DNA of 64,000 nucleotides from JALHVH01 sp963773685 (GCA_963773685.1 CAVZBY010000001.1:248001-312000); one strand, 5' to 3'. Numbered from the stretch's first letter, positions 42,378 to 50,412 are shown. Notes: generated from the letters alone by a model not told the origin. A program made the numbers and translations.

Positions 42378-43691
42378 ATGACCAATCCCGCCGCCATCCC
42401 CGAAGCCAAGGGCAGGCTCGGCGTCATGACCGTCGGCCTGGGCGCCGTGGCCACGACGTTCGTCGCCGGCGTCATGTCCGTCCGAAAAGGCCTGTCCAGG
42501 CCCATCGGTTCGCTGACGCAGATGGGGTCCATCCGCCTCGGCAAGCGAACGGACAAGCGCTCCCCGATGATCAAAGATTTCGTCAGCCTCGCCGGGCTCG
42601 ACGATCTCGTCTTCGGCGCCTGGGACATTTTCCCGGACAACGCCTACGAAGCGGCCCTGAAGGCCGGGGTCCTGAAGCGGGAGCACCTCGATCCCGTCCG
42701 GGAAGAGCTCGAGGCCCTCAAACCCTGGCCGGCCGTCTTCAGCCAGCACTACGTCAAGAAGCTCGACGGCCCGAACGTCAAGAAGGCCGCCAACAAATAC
42801 GATCATGCCCTGCTCCTCATGGAGGACATCCGCAAATTCAAGGAAACGAACGCCCTCGACCGCATGGTCATGATCTGGTGCGCCTCGACGGAGATCTTCC
42901 TCAAGGAGGACCCCGTCCACGCCTCGATCGCTTCCCTCGAACGGGCGATGAAGGAGAACCACCCCGCCGTCGCCCCCAGTATGATCTATGCGTATGCCGC
43001 CCTGAAGAGCGGGATCCCCTTCGCCAATGGGGCTCCCAACCTGACCGTGGATATCCCGGCCATGCGGGAGCTCGCCCGTGAGACCGGCTCGCCCGTCGCC
43101 GGGAAGGATTTCAAGACCGGCCAGACCCTGATGAAGACCATCCTCGCGCCCGGACTCAAGGCGCGCCTCCTCGGCCTCAACGGGTGGTTCTCGACCAACA
43201 TCCTGGGGAACCGCGACGGGGAGGTCCTCGACGACCCCGAGTCCTTCAAGACCAAGGAGGAGAGCAAGCTCAGCGTCCTCGAATACATCCTCCAGCCCAA
43301 GGTCTATCCCGACCTTTACGGCACCTACACGCACAAGGTCCGCATCAACTATTACCCGCCCCGGGGGGACAACAAGGAAGGCTGGGACAACATCGACATC
43401 TTCGGCTGGATGGGCTACCCCATGCAGATCAAGATCGACTTCCTCTGCCGGGACAGCATCCTGGCCGCGCCCATCGTCCTCGACCTCGTCCTGTTCATGG
43501 ACCTCGCCAAGCGCGTGGGCATGAAGGGCATCCAGGAGTGGCTATCCTTCTATTTCAAGAGTCCGATGTGCGCGCCCGAGCTCTATCCGGAGCACGACCT
43601 CTTCATCCAGCTGATGAAGCTCAAGAACACGCTCCGGCACCTCAAGGGAGAGGAGCTCATCACGCACTTGGGGCTGGAATATTACGACTGA
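42378..43691 (+). CDS. Inositol-3-phosphate synthase (Ino1 family)
   Basis: A 437-aa cytoplasmic protein that should convert glucose-6-phosphate to myo-inositol-3-phosphate with NAD. The N-terminal VMTVGLGAVATTFVAGV is the Rossmann NAD site. The catalytic region has GKDFKTGQTLMKTILAPGL and GWFSTNILGNRDGEVL, and a late IDFLCRDSILAAPIVLDL segment, all hallmarks of Ino1. Length fits bacterial/archaeal members. GAGGAGGAG precedes the ATG. A CDP-alcohol phosphotransferase gene lies 1.8 kb downstream, consistent with inositol lipid synthesis. Confidence 0.92.
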   Translation: MTNPAAIPEAKGRLGVMTVGLGAVATTFVAGVMSVRKGLSRPIGSLTQMGSIRLGKRTDKRSPMIKDFVSLAGLDDLVFGAWDIFPDNAYEAALKAGVLKREHLDPVREELEALKPWPAVFSQHYVKKLDGPNVKKAANKYDHALLLMEDIRKFKETNALDRMVMIWCASTEIFLKEDPVHASIASLERAMKENHPAVAPSMIYAYAALKSGIPFANGAPNLTVDIPAMRELARETGSPVAGKDFKTGQTLMKTILAPGLKARLLGLNGWFSTNILGNRDGEVLDDPESFKTKEESKLSVLEYILQPKVYPDLYGTYTHKVRINYYPPRGDNKEGWDNIDIFGWMGYPMQIKIDFLCRDSILAAPIVLDLVLFMDLAKRVGMKGIQEWLSFYFKSPMCAPELYPEHDLFIQLMKLKNTLRHLKGEELITHLGLEYYD

Positions 43692-43964
43692 CGGGCGGCC
43701 CGGAAGGGGGCTCGGACGCGACGGCTTCGCTCCCGGTCGGGTTTTTAACGCCGCGCCCTTTCCGATTTCTTCGGCGGGCTCGGAACTCGCGAACTTATCA
43801 GGAATGCTGGATTCTGCCCTCGTCCAAAGCGGCATGGGTCCGAGATCTTCGGACGCTCAAACATCCTCGCCCGAATCTCCTCGAAATCGGCTTCGTGCGG
43901 GCTAAACCCTCCAACGTCCGCTCAGTCCGTCCCGTCCGAGCCCCCGGGCCGCCGAACTCGGATC

Positions 43965-44912
43965 TCAGGGAAGGGATTGAAACACGGCCTTGGCGATCTG
44001 AATGTCCTGAACCGCCACGCCGGTCAGGTCCGCGACCGTCGTTTCCCCGTCCGAAGCGCGGCGAAGCGACGGGTCCATGATCACCGCGCCGAGCTCGACG
44101 AGGCGCTCCTTTCCGATCGCGCCCGCGCTCATGGCCCGGAACGCCTCGCCGCGGAGGAGCGACTGGCTTATGCTGTCCACCACGATCCGGTCGGCGGCGG
44201 CCAGGATCGCCTCCTCGAGCTCCTGCTTTTCCGCGGTGTCGGAACCCACGGCCGTGATGTGGGTCCCTGGCCGGATGTCGCGGCGGCGGAGGAGCGGTTT
44301 CGTGGACGGGGTGCAGGTGACGATGACGTTGCAGGTCGCCGCCACTTCCGCGGGGTCCCTCGTCGTCTCCACGTGAAAGCCCATCGGCTCCATGTCCGCC
44401 TTATAGGAGGCGAGCTCCGCCTCGCCGAGGCCCCAGACGCAGACGTCCCGGAACTCCCGGACCCGCCTCAGGTATTCGAGCTGGAGCCGGCCCTGGGCGC
44501 CCGCGCCCAGGATCCCGGCGCGCGTCACGCGCTCCGGGGCGAGATACCGGGCCGCGACGGCTCCCGCCGCGGCGGTGCGGACATTGGTCAGGAGGCATTC
44601 GTCGTGGAGGATGGCCCGCGGCTCTCCCGTCCTCAGGTCGAACAGGAGCATCATCCCGTTCGACGAAGGCAGGCCGCGCTTCGGGTTGTCGTAGAATCCC
44701 GAGGCGAGCTTGATGACATAATATTGGTCGCCCCTGATGTAGCCATACTTGATGTGGACGTCGCCGGGAGGGTCCTCGAATATCATCTCGCCGACGGGCG
44801 GGACGACGACCTCGCCCCGGGAATAGGCCGCGAACCCGGCCTCGATCAGGGGGATGGGGTCGAGGCCCCCGAGCGCCTTCCGGATCTCGTCCGGTCCGGC
44901 GAACCGGATCAT
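43965..44912 (-). CDS. Ornithine cyclodeaminase/mu-crystallin family dehydrogenase
   Basis: A 315-aa protein. The Rossmann motif GILGAGAQGRLQLEYL (around residue 127) binds NAD(P). GYIRGDQYYVIKLASGFYDN and HDECLLTNVRTAAAGAVAA match the substrate-side motifs of the family. Members cyclise ornithine to proline or reduce cyclic imines and alanine/pyruvate-ammonia pairs, so substrate is not certain. Its ATG overlaps the stop of the ACT-domain gene (ATGA), so the ACT protein is translated just before it and may control it by amino-acid binding. Confidence 0.85.
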   Translation of the reverse strand: MIRFAGPDEIRKALGGLDPIPLIEAGFAAYSRGEVVVPPVGEMIFEDPPGDVHIKYGYIRGDQYYVIKLASGFYDNPKRGLPSSNGMMLLFDLRTGEPRAILHDECLLTNVRTAAAGAVAARYLAPERVTRAGILGAGAQGRLQLEYLRRVREFRDVCVWGLGEAELASYKADMEPMGFHVETTRDPAEVAATCNVIVTCTPSTKPLLRRRDIRPGTHITAVGSDTAEKQELEEAILAAADRIVVDSISQSLLRGEAFRAMSAGAIGKERLVELGAVIMDPSLRRASDGETTVADLTGVAVQDIQIAKAVFQSLP

Positions 44913-45316
44913 CGTTCCTTCCGGTCGATCATGAACCCGAGCTTCTCCAGCGTACCGAGGGCCTTCTCGAGGTCCCCGAACTTGACCAGGATATGATCCG
45001 TAGAGTAGGCGGACAAGGCGCAGATGCTGACCCCCGCTCCGGCCAGGGCGGCCGCGACCCAAGCCAGGAAGCCGACCAGGCTAAAGGGCAGGACCATGTC
45101 GAAGGTGATGACCTTCCAGCCCGTATCGGTCGCGAGCAGGCTCCGGCCCCCGGTCAGGGGCTCGGGAACGAGGCAGGTCGTCTCCTTCCTGTCCCGGATA
45201 ACGGCGACCGCCCCCCGGCAGGGGCGCTCGGCCCGGACCATGGCGTAGGTCCCCTTCCAGACGTAGATCTTCCCGTGCTTCATCAGTTCTTTGAGTTTTC
45301 GCTTGTCCCCGCTCAT
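44909..45316 (-). CDS. ACT domain protein (ACT_7/CASTOR-like)
   Basis: A 135-aa protein with an N-terminal small beta domain and an ACT_7 domain at about 70-130: LVGFLAWVAAALAGAGVSICALSAYSTDHILV. ACT domains bind amino acids and regulate enzymes. GGAGGG precedes the ATG. It overlaps the downstream cyclodeaminase gene by 4 nt, so they form a pair. Confidence 0.85.
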   Translation of the reverse strand: MSGDKRKLKELMKHGKIYVWKGTYAMVRAERPCRGAVAVIRDRKETTCLVPEPLTGGRSLLATDTGWKVITFDMVLPFSLVGFLAWVAAALAGAGVSICALSAYSTDHILVKFGDLEKALGTLEKLGFMIDRKER

Positions 45317-45406
45317 GTTCTTTCCCTCCGGCTTCGGCCGACCGTATTGTACGGGATGCCGGCGAAAAAAGCCACGTCCGGCGGGACGCCCGGTGCGCCG
45401 CGCGGC

Positions 45407-45435
45407 TTGCTTTCATCGCCGGTTAAGAATAGAAT
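45407..45435 (+). promoter_or_regulatory. Promoter of the CDP-alcohol phosphotransferase gene
   Basis: TTGCTT, 17-nt spacer, TAGAAT, about 25 nt before the ATG. Confidence 0.6.
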
Positions 45436-45460
45436 TTCCTCTCCGGCGGAGAAAGAGGGG

Positions 45461-46108
45461 ATGGCTGTGAACGATCGAGACGCCCGTGCTTTCCGGTTCC
45501 TTCCGAGCGGCCTCATCGCGACGACCTTGAGGCTTTTCGACAGGATCTCCGTCTTCTTCGTCCGGCGGCACATCCATCCCAACACCCTGACCCACTTCGG
45601 GCTCGCCTCGGGCTTCGGAGTCGGGCTCGCCTACCTCTTCGAGCGGCCCGTCTGGGCGCTCATCGGACTTCTGCTCTGCGGGACCCTGGACATCCTGGAC
45701 GGGAAGGTCGCCGTCAACTCGAACCGGAAGAGCCTGTTCGGCGCCATCCTGGATTCGAGCTTCGACCGGTACTCGGAGTTCTTCATCTACGCCGGGATCG
45801 CCTATCACTTCCGGGAGGAATGGGTCATCTGGGTCGTCTTCACGGCCTTCCTGGGGTCCACCATGGTCAGCTACACCCGGGCGCGGGCCGAGGGCCTGGG
45901 CGTCGATTGCCGGGTGGGGATGATGCAGAGGGCCGAGCGCCTGGTCCTTCTCTTCGCGGGGACGCTCATAGGCCTGGCCTTCCGCGTCTATGATCCGGCC
46001 CTGATCGTGGCCGTGGGGCTCATCGCCCTTGTCTCCAACATCACCGCCATCCAAAGGCTGGCGTACGTCAGGGCGTGGGAAAAGCGGAAGACCGGCGGGC
46101 AGGCCTGA
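45461..46108 (+). CDS. CDP-alcohol phosphatidyltransferase
   Basis: A 215-aa inner-membrane enzyme with about six helices. The family motif is DILDGKVAV-(8)-GAILDSSFD: all Asp/Gly ligands of D-x2-DG-x2-A(R)-x8-G-x3-D-x3-D are present, but the usual Arg after Ala is Val. It transfers a phospho-alcohol from CDP-activated substrate, for example to make phosphatidylinositol-phosphate, phosphatidylglycerol-phosphate or similar. The inositol-3-phosphate synthase gene nearby makes an inositol phospholipid plausible. AGAGGGG directly precedes the ATG. Confidence 0.85.
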   Translation: MAVNDRDARAFRFLPSGLIATTLRLFDRISVFFVRRHIHPNTLTHFGLASGFGVGLAYLFERPVWALIGLLLCGTLDILDGKVAVNSNRKSLFGAILDSSFDRYSEFFIYAGIAYHFREEWVIWVVFTAFLGSTMVSYTRARAEGLGVDCRVGMMQRAERLVLLFAGTLIGLAFRVYDPALIVAVGLIALVSNITAIQRLAYVRAWEKRKTGGQA

Positions 46109-46120
46109 CGGAGCGCTCCC

Positions 46121-47455
46121 TCAGCGGGAGCGGCGCTTCTTCGCCGCGGGGCGGCCGCGCTTCGATTCCCGCGACGCGACCCAGCCCGTTTTGACGACCT
46201 GACGGGCGCGGGCGATGGCCAGGGCCCCGGCCGGGACATCCTTGGTTATGGTCGAACCGGCGCCGACATAGGCCTTGCGCCCCACCGTGACCGGCGCCAC
46301 GAGCTCCGTGCCCGACCCGATGAAGACCCCGTCCGCGATGATCGTCGGGTTCTTGTTGACCCCGTCATAATTACAGGTGATGGTCCCGGCTCCGATGTTG
46401 ACGCCCTCCCCCACCCAGCTGTCGCCCAGATAGGAGAGATGGAGGGCCTTGGAGCGCGGACCGAGGACGGTCTTCTTCATTTCGACGAAATTGCCTACTC
46501 GGGAGCCCGCCTTCACCACGGTCTCCGGGCGCAGCCGGGAAAAGGGCCCGGCCTGGACGTCGTTCTCCAGAACGCAGCCCTCGATGACGGTCGCATCGAA
46601 GACCCTGACCCGGTCCCCGAGCCGTGAGTCGGCGATGCGGACGTTCGGCGAGATCCGGCAGTCCCTGCCGATGCGGGTCGCGCCCTCGATGACGACGGAA
46701 GGGGCGATGACCGTTTCCTCGCCGATGCGGACCCCGAGATCGATCCACGTCGCGGACGGATCGACAACGGTAACGCCGGAGGCGGCGAGCTCCCTGATCT
46801 TCCTGAGCCTGAGGACGGAGGCCGCGACCGCCAGGTCATAGCGCGTCCCGACCTCGAAGAGCTCTTCGAAGCCCCGGGCGGGGCACTGGCCCGAGCCGTC
46901 CGATGCCGAGACCAGGGCGACGAGGTCCTCGATCGAGAATGCGCCGTTGCCTCTCCGAGGGGCCGCGGAAAGGGCCGCCAGGAGGGAACGGGCCTTGAAA
47001 ACGCAGACGGGACACGGCAGGTCGGCGGGAGGGCAGGCGCCGGGAACCCCCGGCGCGCGGAGCACGGTGACGGGATATCCTTCCCGCCGGTGGGCGGTCA
47101 GAAGGTCCCGGAGGGTTGGGCCGGTGACGAGGGGCAGGTCGGCCTGGATGACGAGCACGTCCCGGCCGGGATCGGTCCGGAGGACGCGGCGCGCCGAAAG
47201 GACGGCCCTTCCCGTGCCCCCGGCTGTCCTTTCCCTAATGACATCGGCTCCGGGACCGGGAACGGTCCGCAGGTATTCGGAGGACCATGCGGCGGTCACG
47301 ACCATGGTCCGGCTCGGTTTGACCGCGCGGACGGCGCCGGCGACGAGCCCGAGCATTGTCGTCCCGAGAACGGGGTGGAGGGCCTTAGGCGTCCGGGAAC
47401 GAAAGCGGGAATTCTTCCCGCCGGCCAGGATCAGGACGATAGGACCGTTGGTCAT
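46121..47455 (-). CDS. glmU: GlmU-like bifunctional N-acetylglucosamine-1-phosphate uridyltransferase/acetyltransferase
   Basis: A 444-aa cytoplasmic protein for UDP-GlcNAc synthesis. The N-terminal nucleotidyltransferase has LAGGKNSRF (LAGGxGTRM in GlmU), PKALHPV, GGTGRAV and QADLPL. The C-terminal left-handed beta-helix is clearly GlmU: RLRPETVVKAGSRVGNFVEMK, SKALHLSYLGD and GAGTITCNYDG. The N-terminal half is short and divergent, so uridyltransferase activity or sugar preference may differ. A basic Lys/Arg-rich tail ends the protein. Its ATG overlaps the stop of the TPR gene. Confidence 0.87.
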   Translation of the reverse strand: MTNGPIVLILAGGKNSRFRSRTPKALHPVLGTTMLGLVAGAVRAVKPSRTMVVTAAWSSEYLRTVPGPGADVIRERTAGGTGRAVLSARRVLRTDPGRDVLVIQADLPLVTGPTLRDLLTAHRREGYPVTVLRAPGVPGACPPADLPCPVCVFKARSLLAALSAAPRRGNGAFSIEDLVALVSASDGSGQCPARGFEELFEVGTRYDLAVAASVLRLRKIRELAASGVTVVDPSATWIDLGVRIGEETVIAPSVVIEGATRIGRDCRISPNVRIADSRLGDRVRVFDATVIEGCVLENDVQAGPFSRLRPETVVKAGSRVGNFVEMKKTVLGPRSKALHLSYLGDSWVGEGVNIGAGTITCNYDGVNKNPTIIADGVFIGSGTELVAPVTVGRKAYVGAGSTITKDVPAGALAIARARQVVKTGWVASRESKRGRPAAKKRRSR

Positions 47456-47958
47456 GAAACCCGCGTGACGAGCTTGAATCTCTTGTCATCCCACAAGGGC
47501 TCGAAATCGGATTCGTTCTGGGCGAGGACGGCGAATTGCTTGTCCTTCTGGACGGCCTTCTTCAAGGCTTCCAGGCCTTCGTCGGCCCGGCCCAGAAGGC
47601 AGAGGACGTCCGCGATGAGATACTGGACCTTAGCCTCGCTCTTCTTGAATTCCAGGGCCTTTTCGAGGATCTTGAGGGCCCCTTCGCGGTCGCCGGAATT
47701 CACCTTGTAGACCGCGTAGTTGTAATGGTCGTCGAAGTCCTTGAGATGAACGATCTCCTTGCGGGGCCGCTTCTGGGCGATGGTGAGGTAGATCTGCGCC
47801 CGGTCGACGAGCTCCCGTTCCTCGGGGTACTTTTCGATGAAGGCCTTCAGCTCAACGGCGGCCTTGTCCAGGACGCCCTTATGGAAATCCTTCATGGCCA
47901 GGCCGAACGCGGCCAGGGCCTTCTGATACTCGTCTTTCTTCGCTTTCTGTTCGGTCAA
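47452..47958 (-). CDS. Small TPR-repeat protein
   Basis: A 168-aa soluble protein with three to four TPR-like helical pairs and a C-terminal DFEPLWDDKRFKLV motif, often found at the end of such proteins. No enzyme motif is seen. The start is TTG with GGGAG upstream. It overlaps glmU by 4 nt, so it may be a partner or regulator in the cell-wall precursor pathway, but that is only context. Confidence 0.78.
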   Translation of the reverse strand: MTEQKAKKDEYQKALAAFGLAMKDFHKGVLDKAAVELKAFIEKYPEERELVDRAQIYLTIAQKRPRKEIVHLKDFDDHYNYAVYKVNSGDREGALKILEKALEFKKSEAKVQYLIADVLCLLGRADEGLEALKKAVQKDKQFAVLAQNESDFEPLWDDKRFKLVTRVS

Positions 47959-48071
47959 ATGCCTGCTCCCTTGTCGTTGAATAGACCCATTTTACATCAT
48001 CCCGGGGCGCTTGACAAGGTGGCTGGGTCGGTCGTTTCGCTCTATGTTTCAGCCAGACATCTTCCTCCAAG

Positions 48072-48283
48072 GCGGCCTTTCTTCTCGCGCTTCAAGGAAT
48101 TTTCGGCTCGGGGCGCGCCTTCCGTCGGCCGCGGCCTGTCCCAGCGAGCCAGGCCGCTTTCGCCTCGGGCTCCGCTCTCCCCGTCCTGTCGGTACGGGGA
48201 ACCGTGCCCGCTCCGCCCTCAGACGACCTCCTCCAGGCATCGCCCCTGCGCCATTCTCTTAAGAGCGCGAAAAGAAAGGCCGC
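48072..48283. other. Foldable element closed by a 19-bp inverted repeat
   Basis: 48072-48090 pairs with 48265-48283 at 18 of 19 positions. Inside, GCGGCCT pairs with AGGCCGC and CCCCGT with ACGGGG. It may be a non-coding RNA or a mobile foldback (MITE-like) element; no target duplication is seen. Confidence 0.5.
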
Positions 48284-48353
48284 ACGTTGAAAGGCGCTTG
48301 CCCTCGAGCATTGCCTCTGCCTTAATTGCTTTATAGCTTCGCATTTTGGTCAT

Positions 48354-48513
48354 CCGGTAGCACGGAGGGCAACGAGCGACCTGAAGATGGGGGGAGGAGG
48401 ACCGCCCCGTAAACCCCAGTCGGGAAGGGGGCCCATCGCTCTTGCGATGGGGGAACCTGCCTGCAGGTTCCCGGGTCTGGGGTCAAGGGGCGGCCTCCGA
48501 GCCCTCCGACCGG
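48354..48513. ncRNA. Candidate structured RNA downstream of lpxC
   Basis: Five nested stems can be drawn: CCGGT/ACCGG (48354-48358 with 48509-48513), an 8-bp stem (48363-48370 with 48501-48508), a 12-bp stem with one bulged A (48396-48408 with 48487-48498) and a 7-bp stem (48413-48419 with 48477-48483). These enclose two hairpins (48432-48451 and 48452-48471). It resembles no RNA family I recognise. The strand is undetermined because all pairs are Watson-Crick. Confidence 0.5.
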
Positions 48514-48567
48514 GAGCGAGGCCTTTCTATCCTTGCACGTTTTCCAACCCAAAGATCAGAAGGAGGC

Positions 48568-49404
48568 CTATTCGACATATTCCCGGCATTCCGGGTGGTC
48601 GAGGAGGTAATGCACGGCTTTGATGTGGAGGGCGTGCCCGGCCTTGCGGGCCGTGAAATGCCCGCGGACGGGAACACCGAGAAGGAAGAGGTCGCCGACG
48701 AGATCGAGGACCTTGTGGCGGACGAACTCGTCCGGGAACCTCAAGGGGCCGTTGACGAGCTTCTCGTCGTCGAGGACGAGCGCGTTCGAGAACGATCCGC
48801 CCAGGGCCAGTCCGCGGCGACGAAGCTCGGGGACATCCTTCAGGAAGCCGAAGGTCCGTGCCGGGGCGATCTCCGTACGGAAGGACTCCCTCGTCACGAG
48901 GAGGTCGAACGATTGGGCCCCGATGGCCGGATGGTCGAAGGCGATGTGATAGGAGATCCGGAATCCGGGGTCGGGGACGGCCTCGACGGACGCCCCGCCC
49001 TCCTCGACGACGAAGGGGGTTGCGACCTTCATGATCTTCCCTCCCGGCCCAGCCGCCCGGGTGCCGGTCGCCGCTAAGGCCTCGGCGAAGGGCCCAGCGC
49101 TTCCGTCGAGGATGGGGATCTCGGGCCCGTCGGTTTCGATGTCCAGGCTGTCGACTCCGAACATGGAAAGAGCGGCAAGCAGGTGCTCGACGGTTTCGAT
49201 GCGGCCGCGCTCCGACTCCAGGTAGGAGCAGTTCCGGGCCCGTGTGGCCCTGGGGTCGAGGACGAGGCCGGGGCCGTCGGCCCCCTTCCGCCGGAAGACG
49301 ATCTCCCCAGAATCCGATGGCCGGAGGACGAGGTCGACGACCTTGCCCGTATGGATCCCGACGCCGCGAAATGAGAGCTCTTTGGAGATCGTCCGTTTAT
49401 CCAT
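48568..49404 (-). CDS. lpxC: UDP-3-O-acyl-N-acetylglucosamine deacetylase
   Basis: A 278-aa cytoplasmic zinc enzyme, the committed step of lipid A synthesis. Zinc ligands are readable: His74 in ETVEHLLAAL, and His230 and Asp234 in FVRHKVLDLVGDL. The catalytic His257 is in HFTARKAGHALH. Length is a little short (about 300 aa is usual), with no missing motif. GGAGG precedes the ATG by 7 nt. It shows that the organism makes lipopolysaccharide-type lipid A. Confidence 0.95.
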   Translation of the reverse strand: MDKRTISKELSFRGVGIHTGKVVDLVLRPSDSGEIVFRRKGADGPGLVLDPRATRARNCSYLESERGRIETVEHLLAALSMFGVDSLDIETDGPEIPILDGSAGPFAEALAATGTRAAGPGGKIMKVATPFVVEEGGASVEAVPDPGFRISYHIAFDHPAIGAQSFDLLVTRESFRTEIAPARTFGFLKDVPELRRRGLALGGSFSNALVLDDEKLVNGPLRFPDEFVRHKVLDLVGDLFLLGVPVRGHFTARKAGHALHIKAVHYLLDHPECREYVE

Positions 49405-49441
49405 GGTCGAGCCTCCATCTTAATACATCGACACTGGAATT

Positions 49442-49474
49442 GCGAGACAAGCGAGACGAGAGGATGGTCAAGGC
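49442..49474 (+). repeat. GCGAGAC repeat unit
   Basis: Near-identical to 2588-2621, with two GCGAGAC heptamers followed by GAGAGGAT. Confidence 0.75.
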
Positions 49475-49594
49475 ATTCAATAAAGGGGCCTACCCGACTA
49501 TATCCTGCCCCGGAGATGTCTCTCTTCTCCCTCCTCGCGATATGGACGCTCAGGCAATTAGCGGGGGATCTGGTAGATGTCTTGAACCGACCTC

Positions 49595-49634
49595 GCGTCT
49601 CGCTTGTCTCGCCTGTCCCGCCCGACTCGCTTTT
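49595..49634 (+). repeat. GTCTCGC repeat cluster, inverted relative to 49442-49474
   Basis: GCGTCTCGCTTGTCTCGCC plus decayed copies lie just before the larB promoter. With 49442-49474 it makes a foldback around a 120-bp spacer. Confidence 0.7.
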
Positions 49635-49635
49635 G

Positions 49636-49644
49636 TGATAGAAT
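49636..49644 (+). promoter_or_regulatory. Extended -10 promoter of larB
   Basis: TGA-TAGAAT ends 6 nt before the GTG start. No convincing -35 box or ribosome site is seen. Confidence 0.5.
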
Positions 49645-49650
49645 GGACGG

Positions 49651-50394
49651 GTGAAAACCCGTTTCGAAGACGTCCTGAAGAAGGTCTATGATCATCGTCT
49701 GACCCCCGAAGAGGCCCTCGAACATCTCAGGGATTACCCCTATCAGGACCTCGATTGCGCCAAGATCGACCACCACCGGGAGCTCCGGAAGGGCACGCCG
49801 GAGGTCATCTTCGGACTGGGGAAGACGCCCGACCAGATCCTGAGGATCTCCCGCGAGATCGTCCGGAAGGGCTCGAACCTTCTGGTCACGCGGGCGGGCC
49901 CGGAGGTGCAGAGGGCCCTCAAGGGCAAGCTCCCCGGGGCCGTGTTCGACAAGACGGCCGGGACCATAACCCTCAGGCAGAAAGAGCCGCCCCCGGGAAA
50001 GGGGAAGATCGTCGTCATGACGGCGGGGACCTCGGATATCCCGGTCGCCGAAGAGGCCGTCGTCACCTGCGAGATCCTGGGGAACGAGACCGTCCGAGTC
50101 TATGACGTCGGCGTCGCGGGGCTTCACAGGCTGTTCGGGGAGTTCGATAGGATCAAGGAAGCCCGCGTCGTCATCACGGTCGCCGGCATGGAGGGGGCCC
50201 TGCCCAGCGTCGTTGCGGGGCTCGTCCGCGTCCCGGTCGTCGCCGTCCCGACGAGCGTGGGCTACGGGGCCAGCTTCAAAGGCCTGGCTGCCCTGCTGGC
50301 CATGCTGAACGCCTGCCCGGGCGGGGTCGCCGTGGTCAATATCGACAACGGCTTCGGCGGGGCCTACCTGGCCAGTCTCATCAACCACCTGTGA
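49651..50394 (+). CDS. larB: Nickel-pincer cofactor biosynthesis protein LarB
   Basis: A 247-aa protein. The C-terminal half is a PurE-like domain (VVMTAGTSDIPVAEEA, VAGMEGALPSVVAGLV, PTSVGYGASFKGLAALLAMLNACP). The N-terminus (DVLKKVYDHRLTPEEALEHLR) is the usual LarB extension. LarB carboxylates and hydrolyses nicotinic acid adenine dinucleotide for the nickel pincer cofactor of lactate racemase-like enzymes. larC, larE and larA are not nearby. The start is GTG without a ribosome site, just after the -10 box. Confidence 0.92.
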   Translation: MKTRFEDVLKKVYDHRLTPEEALEHLRDYPYQDLDCAKIDHHRELRKGTPEVIFGLGKTPDQILRISREIVRKGSNLLVTRAGPEVQRALKGKLPGAVFDKTAGTITLRQKEPPPGKGKIVVMTAGTSDIPVAEEAVVTCEILGNETVRVYDVGVAGLHRLFGEFDRIKEARVVITVAGMEGALPSVVAGLVRVPVVAVPTSVGYGASFKGLAALLAMLNACPGGVAVVNIDNGFGGAYLASLINHL

Positions 50395-50412
50395 GCGGAA
50401 GGCCGGGGTCGC

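Larger units (their letters stand above)
47959..48567. other. Gene-free 600-bp stretch with two foldable elements
   Basis: No open frame here looks coding. The stretch contains a 212-bp element closed by a 19-bp inverted repeat and a 160-bp element with five nested or adjacent perfect stems (both listed separately). A TTGACA occurs at 48011-48016 without a well-placed -10. Confidence 0.7.

Noticed and set aside
43692..43964. Possible terminator after inositol-3-phosphate synthase (T5 near 43741)
   Set aside because: I could not draw a stable stem ending at the T-run; only a 4-bp GCGA/TCGC hairpin fits.
43968..43982. A GATTGAAAC string like the end of some CRISPR repeats
   Set aside because: It occurs once, inside a coding region end, with no repeat-spacer pattern.
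48390..48440. Possible RNase P RNA, because of CGTAAACCCCA
   Set aside because: The other universally conserved RNase P segments (such as GAGGAAAGTCC and ACAGAA) are absent, and the folding differs.
48354..48513. Possible SRP (4.5S) RNA because of GGGAAGGGGG
   Set aside because: The conserved SRP loop (GGAAGGAAGCA type) is not present.
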